Assembly: GCA_041653595.1 (NCBI GenBank)
Contig: JBAZFB010000011.1
Location: 1-47,364, forward strand
DNA: 47,364 bases
From: Candidatus Omnitrophota bacterium
Lineage (GTDB): Bacteria; Omnitrophota; Gorgyraeia; Pluralincolimonadales; Pluralincolimonadaceae
Direction: 5' to 3'
Shown here: piece by piece, positions 40,016 to 47,364 of the stretch
How positions within the stretch are numbered: the stretch's first letter is position 1
Layout: every line of letters starts with the position of its first letter
The notes under the pieces: generated by a model
Told to the model about the DNA's origin: nothing
What the model saw: only the letters and a program-made list of their open reading frames with translations
Databases searched by the model: none
Translations under genes and position numbers: made by a program

Positions 40016-42678
40016 CAGATATTATAACGACGCACGCCAACGCCGACTTCGACGCGCTCGCGTCGATGGTCGCGGCGCGCAAGCTCTACCCGGGCGCGCG
40101 GCTTGTCCTCCCCGGTTCGCAGGAGAGGGCTGTGCGGGAGTTTATGTCCCTGTGCTCCGACCTCGTCAAGATCGAATATGAAAAGGACGCCTCGCTCGAG
40201 AACGTGACGCGGCTGATAATCGTGGAGACGAGGCTCAAGAACCGCATAGGAAAGATGGCCCAGCTCGCCGGGAAAAAAGGCGTGGAGGTGCATATCTATG
40301 ACCACCACCCGAGGACCGGTGAAGATATTAAAGCCGACAAGGATATTTACGGAAAGACCGGCGCGTCCACTACTATCCTGGTAGACCTGATAAAAGACAG
40401 GGAGATAAAGATCTCGCCGCTTGAGGCGACGATCATGGCGCTCGGCATATATGAGGATACCGGTTCGCTCACATTCCCCACTACAACAAGGGAAGATATC
40501 GATATGGTGAGTTTCCTCGTCTCTATGGGCGCGGACCTGCACCTCGTATCGTCGTACCTGAGGAGGGAGCTGACCGACAAGGAGCTCAGCCTGCTGGCTC
40601 TCCTTATCCAGTCAACAGAGGTGCATGTAATAAACAGTGTCCATGTCGCGATCGCGGCGATAACGAGCGAACAGTACGTCGATGACCTGAGCCTCCTGGC
40701 GCACAAGCTCGAAGAGGCCGAAAATTTCAACCTCATCTTCGTGATGGTCCAGACGAGGGATAAAGTGCAGTTCATCGCGCGCAGCGGCCTGCCTTTCGTG
40801 AATGTCGCGAAGGTTGCGGCCCTGTTCGGGGGAGGAGGACATCCTTCGGCCGCAGGCGCAGTTATCAAGGATATGAACCTGACAGAGGTAAAATCGAAAC
40901 TTATAGAATACCTGCGCTCCCATATACATTCCGATATAAAGGCAAAAGAGCTGGTGGCGGGAAGACCGGTCGAGTTGGAGATAGACGAGCCTGTGAGCGC
41001 GGCTAGGGAAAAACTGGCCAAGGCCATCTCCGAATATGCGGTCGTCAAAGTTAACGGGCGGCTGGAAGGGATAGCCGCTCTTAAGGACCTCGACAGGGCG
41101 GTATCTCTCGGTTTCGGGCACGCGCGCGTCAAGGGCTATATGTCGCGCAAGATCTTTCCCGTGAAACCGGATACCTCGGTTTACGCGATACAGGACATGA
41201 TCCAGCAGAAGGAAGTGGGCTGCGTTCCTGTATTCGACGGGGGCAACCTTCTGGGGCTTGTCACTAGATCCGATATCCTGCGCGCATTACACGGCAGGCT
41301 CTTCGCCGCAGCGTCCGGTGGGGACCTGAAAGAGGAACCCCGCGTCACGGTAAACCTCACACCAAGGATAAAAAAGACGTTCCCCGGCAAGATGGCCGAG
41401 TTATTGAGGCTCGCGGGCAGGCTTGCCGAAGAGATGGGATTTACCGCTTTCGCGGTCGGCGGGTTTGTGAGGGACCTCCTGCTGGGGGTAATGAATTTCG
41501 ATGTCGATATAGTCATAGAAGGCAACGCGATAGAATACGCGAAGAAGCTCTCGAAGGAGCTTTGCGGCGTATATGTATACCACAAGAGGTTCGGGACCGC
41601 GACAGTATTCTTTCCGTGCCCGGCCGGCATAGCGCCTTCAAAATCCTCCGGCGGGAAGTTCAGGATAGACATAGCCATGACCAGGACCGAGATATACGAA
41701 AGGCCTGCCGCTCTCCCGACGGTAAAGTTCGGCCCGATAGAGAACGACCTTTTCAGGCGGGATTTCACGATAAACGCGATGGCGTTCAGGCTGGGAAGGC
41801 AGCATTTCGGGGAATTACTCGACCCGTTCCGCGGCAGGATCGACCTTAAGGAAGGCGTGATAAGGGCCCTGCACGACCTGAGTTTCGTCGATGACCCTAC
41901 AAGGATCTTCCGGGGCGTCAGGTTCGAGCAGCGCTTCGATTTCAGGATCGAGCCGCATACGGAGAGCCTGATAAAAAAAGCGGTCGGCCTGAAGATGGTA
42001 GACAGGACGCAGAAACAGAGGATAAGGGAGGAGCTTATAGCTATCCTCTCGGAGGAGAAACCGCTTAAGGCGGTCAAGCGGCTTTCGGAATTGAATGAAT
42101 TGCGGTTCATCGACCGCGACCTGACACTAAAAAGCAAAAATATAGAGCTTTTTAGTGCCGCCGACGAGGCGCTGGCATGGTACGATAATATGCATACGGG
42201 CAAGAAGCACGCGCTCGAGCGCTGGCTTGTATATCTGGCCGTCATTCTTGATGAACTTGACCCGGCCCGGACAAAAAAGATCTGCGGCGATTTCGTCTTC
42301 AGGAAGGCCGACGCGGCAAAACTTATCTCCTACAAAAAGAACTCCGAAAGAGTCCTGGCCGCTTTATCCAAAAAGGAAAAATTGAGGCCTAGCGAGGTCT
42401 ACGCGCATCTTGACGGGTTTTCGCATGAGGCTATGGTCGCGCTCATGGCAAAGACGCGTTCGCAGGCGGCAAGGCGGCGGATAGTATCCTATATGACAAA
42501 ATACGCGCACGTGAAGCTCGACCTGCGCGGCGATGACCTCAAGAAGGCGGGGATAGAGCCGGGGCCGCATTTTAAGGAGATCATGAGGAAGACGCTTCGC
42601 GCCAAGCTCGACGGGAAGGTAAAGACGAAGGGCGAAGAGGTCGCGTTTGCTGTATCGCATTTCAGGGGGGAAAGATGA
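40012..42678 (+). CDS. DHH-CBS-CBS-CCA/poly(A) polymerase fusion
   Basis: An 888-aa cytoplasmic fusion. Residues about 1-305 form a DHH/DHHA1 phosphoesterase (ITTHANADFDALASM, YDHHPRTG, FGGGGHPSAAG). Two CBS domains follow at about 310-430 (PVSAAREKLAKAI; GCVPVFDGGNLLGLVTRSDI, quoted in part). Residues about 465-888 are a class II nucleotidyltransferase with GGFVRDLLLG, the DxD metal pair in FDVDIVIEG, RRDFTINAMA and the RNA-binding helical domain DPTRIFRGVRF. Related fusions in other phyla add A or CC to tRNA 3' ends. It starts at TTG 40012 within the previous stop. All three local tRNAs encode CCA, so repair or polyadenylation is plausible. Confidence 0.9.
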   Translation: MTDIITTHANADFDALASMVAARKLYPGARLVLPGSQERAVREFMSLCSDLVKIEYEKDASLENVTRLIIVETRLKNRIGKMAQLAGKKGVEVHIYDHHPRTGEDIKADKDIYGKTGASTTILVDLIKDREIKISPLEATIMALGIYEDTGSLTFPTTTREDIDMVSFLVSMGADLHLVSSYLRRELTDKELSLLALLIQSTEVHVINSVHVAIAAITSEQYVDDLSLLAHKLEEAENFNLIFVMVQTRDKVQFIARSGLPFVNVAKVAALFGGGGHPSAAGAVIKDMNLTEVKSKLIEYLRSHIHSDIKAKELVAGRPVELEIDEPVSAAREKLAKAISEYAVVKVNGRLEGIAALKDLDRAVSLGFGHARVKGYMSRKIFPVKPDTSVYAIQDMIQQKEVGCVPVFDGGNLLGLVTRSDILRALHGRLFAAASGGDLKEEPRVTVNLTPRIKKTFPGKMAELLRLAGRLAEEMGFTAFAVGGFVRDLLLGVMNFDVDIVIEGNAIEYAKKLSKELCGVYVYHKRFGTATVFFPCPAGIAPSKSSGGKFRIDIAMTRTEIYERPAALPTVKFGPIENDLFRRDFTINAMAFRLGRQHFGELLDPFRGRIDLKEGVIRALHDLSFVDDPTRIFRGVRFEQRFDFRIEPHTESLIKKAVGLKMVDRTQKQRIREELIAILSEEKPLKAVKRLSELNELRFIDRDLTLKSKNIELFSAADEALAWYDNMHTGKKHALERWLVYLAVILDELDPARTKKICGDFVFRKADAAKLISYKKNSERVLAALSKKEKLRPSEVYAHLDGFSHEAMVALMAKTRSQAARRRIVSYMTKYAHVKLDLRGDDLKKAGIEPGPHFKEIMRKTLRAKLDGKVKTKGEEVAFAVSHFRGER

Positions 42679-42713
42679 TAACAGGCGGCAATTACAACAC
42701 GGAGATAAAATAA
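42675..42713 (+). CDS. Possible 12-codon relay ORF between cca and rbfA
   Basis: ATG 42675 overlaps the stop of the DHH-CBS-CCA gene (ATGA), runs 12 codons (MITGGNYNTEIK) and stops in TAATG, whose ATG starts rbfA. GGGGGG lies just upstream. It would carry ribosomes without a break from one gene to the next. No homology can be claimed for such a short peptide; it may be chance. Confidence 0.3.
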   Translation: MITGGNYNTEIK

Positions 42714-43078
42714 TGGGGATACGGCCGGAACGCATCGCGAGCGAGATGAGGGACGTGATCTCGGTCATAATAAGCGAGGAGCTAAAAGACCCCCGCATAG
42801 GCTTCATCACTGTAACGAGGGTCGAGGTGACGCCGGATATAAGGAATGCGAAGGTCTATTTCAGTTTATTGGGCGGGAAAGAAGATAAGGAAAACGCGGC
42901 CGAAGGCCTTAATTCGGCGGCGGGTTTCATCCGCAAGACGCTCGGGGAGAGGATGAGGTTCAAGTTCGTGCCCGAACTGCTTTTCAGGCTCGATGAGTCT
43001 GCGGAATACAGCATCCATCTGAACGAGATCTTCGAAAAGATACACAAGGAGAAGGAGAATAAAAATGAGCCTTCCTAA
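42713..43078 (+). CDS. rbfA: Ribosome-binding factor A
   Basis: A 121-aa KH-fold protein that assists 30S maturation and cold adaptation. Blocks: RPERIASEMRDVISVIISEE, DPRIGFITVTRVEVTPDIR (quoted as core), AKVYFSLLG and the C-terminal RFKFVPELLFRLDES. The open frame extends upstream to 42647. ATG 42713 is chosen because the conserved N-terminus begins there, after GGAG. It overlaps nrnA by 14 bases. rbfA-nrnA-truB-ribF-rpsO-pnp is a widely conserved order. Confidence 0.95.
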   Translation: MGIRPERIASEMRDVISVIISEELKDPRIGFITVTRVEVTPDIRNAKVYFSLLGGKEDKENAAEGLNSAAGFIRKTLGERMRFKFVPELLFRLDESAEYSIHLNEIFEKIHKEKENKNEPS

Positions 43079-44036
43079 AGTCGTAAACGCGATACGCAGG
43101 CATAAGAAGTTCCTTATCTCGGGCCATGTCGACCCGGAGGCGGACGCTATCGGTTCCCAGCTGGCGATTGCGAGCCTCATAAAGCGCCTGGGCAAAGACC
43201 CGACAATCATAGACCAGGACTCTCCGCCGATATCCTGTGATTTCATGCCCGGGATAAAATCTATCATATTATGCAAGAACTTGAACAAAAAGGTTTTGAA
43301 GGATATCGATTGCGCGCTTATAGTCGACTGCCCTACGCTCGAGCGGACCGGGAAAGTAGCCGAGCTGATCACGCTGGATATGGAAATAGTCAACATCGAC
43401 CATCACGTAAGCAATGATTATTTCGGGAACGTCAACTGGGTGGACGGAAAAGGCGCGGCCACCGGTGAGATGATATTTGAGCTATTCAAACGCTTCGGCC
43501 TTAAATTGTCTAAGGATGACGCGATAAATATCTATTCGGCTATCCTCATAGACACGGGCTCATTCAGGTATACGAATACATCGGCCAAGACACATATCGT
43601 CGCGGCCGAGCTCATAAAGAACGGGCTCGATACGAATTTCATATACGAAAGCCTCTTTGAGATGAAGGCCTTCGAGGTCACGCATCTCCTCGGCAGATCG
43701 CTCTCGACCGTGGAGAGGAGCGACGACGGCAAGATAGTATGGATGTGGATAACCAGGGAGATGCTGAAGAAGAGCGGCGCCGAGCTCAAGGACGCCGAGA
43801 ACTTCATCGGTTTTCCCCGGGCAGTGAGAGGCAGTAAAGTGGCGCTCCTGTTCAAAGAGACGGAGGAGGAAGGGCTTATTAAGGTCAGCATCAGGGGAAA
43901 GGACGGCGTTGACGTCAACAAGATAGCGATGAAATTCGGCGGCGGCGGGCATGTGGCCGCGGCGGGTTTCAGCATAAGGGCGTCGCACAGGGAAGCCGAA
44001 AAGCGAGTGCTGGCCGAGATCTCGAAGCATGTCTGA
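43065..44036 (+). CDS. nrnA: Bifunctional oligoribonuclease / pAp phosphatase NrnA
   Basis: A 323-aa DHH-family phosphoesterase that degrades nanoRNAs and dephosphorylates 3'-phosphoadenosine 5'-phosphate. Motifs: SGHVDPEADAIGSQLA (motif 1; the family usually has PDGDA), IVDCP (2), NIDHHVSND (3), SAILIDTGSFRYTN (4) and the DHHA1 FGGGGHVAAAG. It needs manganese. It starts within rbfA and overlaps truB by 8 bases. It is the second DHH protein in this cluster, besides the CCA fusion. Confidence 0.94.
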   Translation: MSLPKVVNAIRRHKKFLISGHVDPEADAIGSQLAIASLIKRLGKDPTIIDQDSPPISCDFMPGIKSIILCKNLNKKVLKDIDCALIVDCPTLERTGKVAELITLDMEIVNIDHHVSNDYFGNVNWVDGKGAATGEMIFELFKRFGLKLSKDDAINIYSAILIDTGSFRYTNTSAKTHIVAAELIKNGLDTNFIYESLFEMKAFEVTHLLGRSLSTVERSDDGKIVWMWITREMLKKSGAELKDAENFIGFPRAVRGSKVALLFKETEEEGLIKVSIRGKDGVDVNKIAMKFGGGGHVAAAGFSIRASHREAEKRVLAEISKHV

Positions 44037-44715
44037 CCCGGACGGCATACTGCTGGTGGATAAGCCCGTAGGCATGACCTCTCACGATATGATCGACCTT
44101 ATACGGCGCAATTTCGGTATAAAAAAGGCTGGGCACGCGGGTACGCTGGACCCGGCTGCGACGGGCCTACTAGTGATACTGACGGGAAAGGCGACGAAAC
44201 TCTCTTTGAAATTCATGAGCGGCGACAAAGAATATGAGGCGGTAATAACGCTGGGCAGGAAGACCGATTCGGGAGACGCTGAAGGAAAGGTATTGGCCGA
44301 GACCGCTTATGCGCACATAACCGCGGAGAAGATACGGGATGTATTCAAGGGTTTCGAAGGGGAGACAGGGCAGGTCCCTCCGATGTTCTCCGCGATACAG
44401 ATCAAAGGCAAGAGGCTCTATCAGCTTGCAAGGAGAGGCGAAGAGGTGCCGCGCGAACCGCGAAATATAAATATAAAGGAGTTGAGGATAACCGTGATCG
44501 AATTGCCGCTGGTCCATTTTACCGTAAGGTGCTCAAAGGGGACATATATAAGGAAGTTGTGCGACGATATAGGCGACAGGCTCGGCTGCGGGGGGTATCT
44601 CTCAAGCCTGCGCCGCACCGCATCCGGCGAATTTGCGTTAAAGGATTCGATAGATATGGCCGGACTGAGATCGATCTCAAGGTCCGGATTGGAAGGGCGA
44701 TTGGTTAAAATATGA
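44029..44715 (+). CDS. truB: tRNA pseudouridine-55 synthase TruB
   Basis: Makes pseudouridine 55 in the T-arm of tRNAs. 228 aa, on the short side because the C-terminal PUA-like part is reduced. Catalytic region GHAGTLDPAATGLLV with the nucleophilic Asp; also ILLVDKPVGMTSHD, KEYEAVITLGRKTDSGDAEG, FSAIQIKGKRLYQLAR and CSKGTYIRKLCDDIG. Overlaps nrnA by 8 bases and ribF by ATGA. Confidence 0.96.
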   Translation: MSDPDGILLVDKPVGMTSHDMIDLIRRNFGIKKAGHAGTLDPAATGLLVILTGKATKLSLKFMSGDKEYEAVITLGRKTDSGDAEGKVLAETAYAHITAEKIRDVFKGFEGETGQVPPMFSAIQIKGKRLYQLARRGEEVPREPRNINIKELRITVIELPLVHFTVRCSKGTYIRKLCDDIGDRLGCGGYLSSLRRTASGEFALKDSIDMAGLRSISRSGLEGRLVKI

Positions 44716-45599
44716 AAAATACGGTCCTTGCCATAGGGATCTTCGACGGCGTCCATATAGGGCACCGCAGGATAATAAGCGCGGCGATACGCGAAGCCAA
44801 AAAAAAGCGGGCGGAAAGCGTCATCGTGACTTTCGACCCGCATCCCCTTAAGGTCCTAAGGCCGCATATAAGCGTCCCTTCGATAATGTCGGCCTCGCAC
44901 CGCCTTAGTCTCATCTGCGCGCTCGGCGCGGACAGGTGCTGCGTCCTCAAATTTGACAGGAAATTCTCAACCCTTTCTCCGCGGGATTTCGCCGGAAAGG
45001 TCATTGCCGCCGGATTCAAGGCCTCAAAGGTATTCATCGGAAGTAACTTTGTCTTCGGGAAAGATAACGCCGGCAATGCGGCAGCGCTCAAGGAATTGGG
45101 CAGGGAATTTGGTTTTGACGTCAAGGTAGTCCCTATGGTCAGGGCAGGGCGCGAGACCGTCTCCTCGACCGCCATACGCAGGTATATAATAAACGGGAAA
45201 TTAAATGAGGCTGCCCGGTTGCTGGGAAGGCCGGTCAGCGTTTACGGGACCGTAGTCAGCGGGAAGAAGCGCGGACGGCTCCTCGGGTATCCCACTGCGA
45301 ATATCGACCCCCACCACGAGGCGATACCGCCGGCCGGGGTCTACGCGGTACGGGTCCGCCGCGGGCGCAGGAGATACGGCGGCGCGCTTTTTATCGGACG
45401 GCCGTCGACGTTCGGCGAAACCGAGCCGGTCATCGAGGTCCATATCTTTGATTTCCATGAATTCATATATCACGAGGATATAGAGGTGGAATTTGTCAGC
45501 CGCATGCGCTGCGTCCGTAAATTCCGCGACCATGGGGCGCTTATCGCCCAGATAAAGCGCGACGATAAGCTCGCGAGAAAGATCTTAAAAACCGGCTAA
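44712..45599 (+). CDS. ribF: Bifunctional riboflavin kinase / FAD synthetase
   Basis: Converts riboflavin to FMN and FAD. It is 295 aa. The N-terminal FAD synthetase (about 1-170) has AIGIFDGVHIGHRRI, TFDPHP, FVFGKDNAGN and SSTAIRRYI. The C-terminal kinase (about 175-295) has GKKRGRLLGYPTANI, GVYAVRV and the active-site Glu region VIEVHIFDF. It makes the FMN that the riboswitch at 29024 senses, but it lies outside that operon, in the translation cluster, so it is probably not FMN-controlled. Confidence 0.96.
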   Translation: MKNTVLAIGIFDGVHIGHRRIISAAIREAKKKRAESVIVTFDPHPLKVLRPHISVPSIMSASHRLSLICALGADRCCVLKFDRKFSTLSPRDFAGKVIAAGFKASKVFIGSNFVFGKDNAGNAAALKELGREFGFDVKVVPMVRAGRETVSSTAIRRYIINGKLNEAARLLGRPVSVYGTVVSGKKRGRLLGYPTANIDPHHEAIPPAGVYAVRVRRGRRRYGGALFIGRPSTFGETEPVIEVHIFDFHEFIYHEDIEVEFVSRMRCVRKFRDHGALIAQIKRDDKLARKILKTG

Positions 45600-45605
45600 T
45601 AATAC

Positions 45606-45634
45606 TTTACAAAACCGGCCTGCTGTGATATTAT
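45606..45634 (+). promoter_or_regulatory. Promoter of rpsO-pnp
   Basis: TTTACA (45606-45611), 17 bases, TATTAT (45629-45634). Transcription would start near 45641, giving a leader of about 20 bases with AGGAGGT (45646-45652). Confidence 0.8.
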
Positions 45635-45661
45635 ATTGTCACATTAGGAGGTAACAAATTA

Positions 45662-45931
45662 ATGACGATCACCACAGAAGCAAAAAAGAGCCTGATAAAC
45701 AGTTTCAAGAAAAATGACAAAGACACAGGCTCGGCTCCGGTCCAGATAGCCATCCTCACGGAGAGGATCAACATGCTGACCGACCACTTCAAAATCCACA
45801 AGAAAGACCATCATTCCCGCCAGGGTCTCCTCAAGCTTGTCAGCCAAAGGCGCAAGCTTCTGGAATACCTCAAGAGAGAGAGTTCCGAGGCTTATACGAA
45901 AATCCTGGACAGGCTTGACCTGAGGAAATAA
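45662..45931 (+). CDS. rpsO: 30S ribosomal protein S15
   Basis: An 89-aa primary 16S rRNA-binding protein of the small-subunit platform. Blocks: DTGSAPVQIAILTERINMLT and HKKDHHSRQGLLKLVSQRRKLLEYL (quoted in part), both in the RNA-contact helices. Ideal ribosome site AGGAGGT, 9 bases before the ATG. It has its own promoter, and pnp follows after a hairpin, as in many bacteria. Confidence 0.98.
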   Translation: MTITTEAKKSLINSFKKNDKDTGSAPVQIAILTERINMLTDHFKIHKKDHHSRQGLLKLVSQRRKLLEYLKRESSEAYTKILDRLDLRK

Positions 45932-45935
45932 GTCT

Positions 45936-45973
45936 CTTCACCTTTTCGGAGAGTGTTCCGGAACCCGGTGAAG
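45936..45973 (+). promoter_or_regulatory. Stem-loop between rpsO and pnp
   Basis: A 7-bp outer stem (45936-45942 with 45967-45973) encloses an imperfect inner stem (45945-45950 with 45957-45963). No T-run follows, so it is not an obvious terminator. In E. coli a stem-loop at this place is cut by RNase III and used for PNPase autoregulation; the same role is inferred here. Confidence 0.6.
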
Positions 45974-46022
45974 GTAGGCGGTTTGTTGTATACGTTTAAT
46001 AAAAATAAAAGAGAAAGAGAAA

Positions 46023-47364
46023 ATGAGTAAAAGATTAGAGACAAAATTAGGCAGGGAGAATTTAATTTTTGAGACAGGCAGGATGGCCAAACAGGCGAAC
46101 GGCGCCGTGATGGTGCAATACGGAGGGACCGTCGTCCTGGTAACCGCCGTAATATCGAAACAGCCGAGGGAGGGCGCCGACATAGATTTTGTCCCCCTTA
46201 CCGTCGAATACCAGGAGAAGAACTATGCCGCCGGAAAGATACCCGGCGGATTTTTTAAGCGTGAAGGCAGGCCATCCGAAAAGGAAGTCCTGACCGCGCG
46301 CCTTATAGACAGGCCGATAAGGCCGCTTTTCCCGGCCGGGATCTCGCATGAGATTCAGGTAATGGCTTTGGTCCTGTCGCACGACGGGGAGAACGACCCG
46401 GATATACTGGCGCTTAACGGCGCGTCATGCGCGCTTGCTATATCGGACATCCCGTTTAATTATTTGATCGGCGCCGCGAGGGTCGGTATGATCGAGGGAG
46501 AATTTATAGTCAATCCTACGTTCGCCGAGCTCGAGAAGAGTTCCCTGGATATCGTTGTTGTGGGGACAAAAGAATCTATCGTCATGATAGAGTCCGGGAT
46601 GAACGAATTGCCGGAAGACGTAGTTTTGAAAGCCATCGAGTTCGGGCACAAGAGCCTCATCGCTTCGATAGAACTGCAGGAGAAGATGAAGGCCGAATGC
46701 GGCAGTCCGAAAGGGACGGATTACACAATAAAGAAGATAGATGAAGGGCTGTACAAGAAGGTCAAGGATCTCTCTCTGGGCAAGATAAAGGAAGTCGAGA
46801 ATAAGGCCACCAAAGAGGAGAGAGAGGAGATGATGTCCATGATAGCTAAGGACCTTATCTCGCAGCTTGTGGTCGAGGGCTCCGAATTGACCGAGGCGGA
46901 GGTAAAGAGCGCCTTGGTAAAAGTCGAGAAAGAGGAAGTCAGGCGCACCATCCTTCAGGAGAAGAAGAGGGTGGACGGCCGCGGCTTTAAGGATATACGC
47001 CAGATAACCTGCGAAGTAGGGGTGCTCCCGAGGACGCACGGTTCGGCGCTATTTACCAGGGGACAGACGCAGAGCCTTGCGGTTACGACGCTGGGCACAT
47101 CAGCCGACGAGCAGACGATAGACGCGCTCGAAGGCGAGTCGTCAAAATCATTCATGCTCCATTACAGCTTCCCGCCGTTCTCCGTCGGTGAGGTAAAACC
47201 CGTAAGGGGACCCGGACGCCGTGAGATCGGGCACGGGGCTTTAGCCGAAAGGGGTTTGAGACCGATAATGCCCTCGAAAGAGGAATTTCCTTATACGGTA
47301 AGGGTCGTCTCCGAGGTGCTGGAATCGAACGGTTCCTCCTCGATGGCGACCGTATGCGCTGGCA
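46023..47364 (+). CDS. pnp: Polynucleotide phosphorylase, 5' part
   Basis: A phosphate-dependent 3'-5' exoribonuclease, trimeric, part of the RNA degradation machinery. The frame is open to the window edge, giving 447 codons of a protein normally about 700 aa; the second catalytic half, KH and S1 domains lie outside. Visible blocks: GRENLIFETGRMAKQANGAV, YQEKNYAAGKIPGGFFKREG, RLIDRPIRPLF, the all-helical middle part with EEVRRTILQEKKRVDGRGFKDIR (quoted in part), LPRTHGSALFTRGQTQ, and the start of the second RNase PH half with FMLHYSFPPFSVGE. The start is ATG 46023 with a weak purine-rich ribosome site. Confidence 0.97.
   Translation, partial: MSKRLETKLGRENLIFETGRMAKQANGAVMVQYGGTVVLVTAVISKQPREGADIDFVPLTVEYQEKNYAAGKIPGGFFKREGRPSEKEVLTARLIDRPIRPLFPAGISHEIQVMALVLSHDGENDPDILALNGASCALAISDIPFNYLIGAARVGMIEGEFIVNPTFAELEKSSLDIVVVGTKESIVMIESGMNELPEDVVLKAIEFGHKSLIASIELQEKMKAECGSPKGTDYTIKKIDEGLYKKVKDLSLGKIKEVENKATKEEREEMMSMIAKDLISQLVVEGSELTEAEVKSALVKVEKEEVRRTILQEKKRVDGRGFKDIRQITCEVGVLPRTHGSALFTRGQTQSLAVTTLGTSADEQTIDALEGESSKSFMLHYSFPPFSVGEVKPVRGPGRREIGHGALAERGLRPIMPSKEEFPYTVRVVSEVLESNGSSSMATVCAG

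Noticed and set aside
40012..40017. TTGACA as a promoter for the CCA fusion
   Set aside because: No -10 at proper distance, and its TTG is the start codon of the gene.

Overview
The window is one contiguous stretch of a Gram-negative bacterial chromosome with moderately high GC. Outer-membrane machinery is present: a type II secretion (T2SS) secretin, TonB with ExbB/ExbD-like partners, a PagL-like outer-membrane protein and lipoproteins. Gene order and style resemble deep-branching PVC-type bacteria such as Candidatus Omnitrophota. That placement is an inference from overall flavour, not a marker-gene result. Genes are tightly packed and almost all on the + strand. TTG starts are frequent and many starts overlap the preceding stop codon.

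Layout. (1) 1-4022: L-aspartate dehydrogenase, a highly basic 75-aa protein built from two copies of one motif with its own strong ribosome site and terminator, and uvrA. (2) 4057-10367: an operon with a long exported TPR protein, ExbB-like and ExbD-like motor proteins, TonB, a membrane zinc-ribbon protein, a small winged-helix protein, cutA, a second exported TPR protein and an FMN split-barrel protein. (3) 10436-24058: tRNA-Ala(CGC), an exported Memo/AMMECR1 fusion, rsmE, and a T2SS locus (gspE,F,G,H,I,J,K,L,M), then from a new promoter a stand-alone MerR-type HTH, an ExeA-like ATPase, gspC and gspD. (4) 24064-27733: smc with its own promoter and a foldable leader, facing a minus-strand GAF-GGDEF gene. 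(5) 28989-33844: an FMN riboswitch heading ribBA-ribH-nusB-PHP-ribD-ribE. (6) 33858-38923: secreted nuclease, tRNA-Pro(CGG), acylphosphatase, ligA, lipoprotein, metallo-beta-lactamase hydrolase and xerD. (7) 38924-39271: the only long gene-free stretch, full of hairpins. (8) 39272-end: tRNA-Arg(CCG), PagL-like protein, DHH-CBS-CCA/poly(A) polymerase fusion, rbfA, nrnA, truB, ribF, rpsO and the 5' part of pnp. The last block is a translation/RNA-metabolism cluster.

Most striking observations. The ExbB/ExbD pair appears to have lost its ion-pathway residues (Glu to Gln, Thr to Met, Asp to Asn) while TonB keeps its SxxxH motif. The Memo/AMMECR1 fusion carries an ideal internal ribosome site and ATG at the domain junction, so one gene could make an exported fusion and a cytosolic AMMECR1. 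The secretin ends in a TonB-C-like domain. smc and the MerR gene have foldable or palindromic sequence at their ribosome sites. Two genes look leaderless, each tRNA heads a protein operon, and the xerD to tRNA-Arg gap holds a string of long perfect hairpins.
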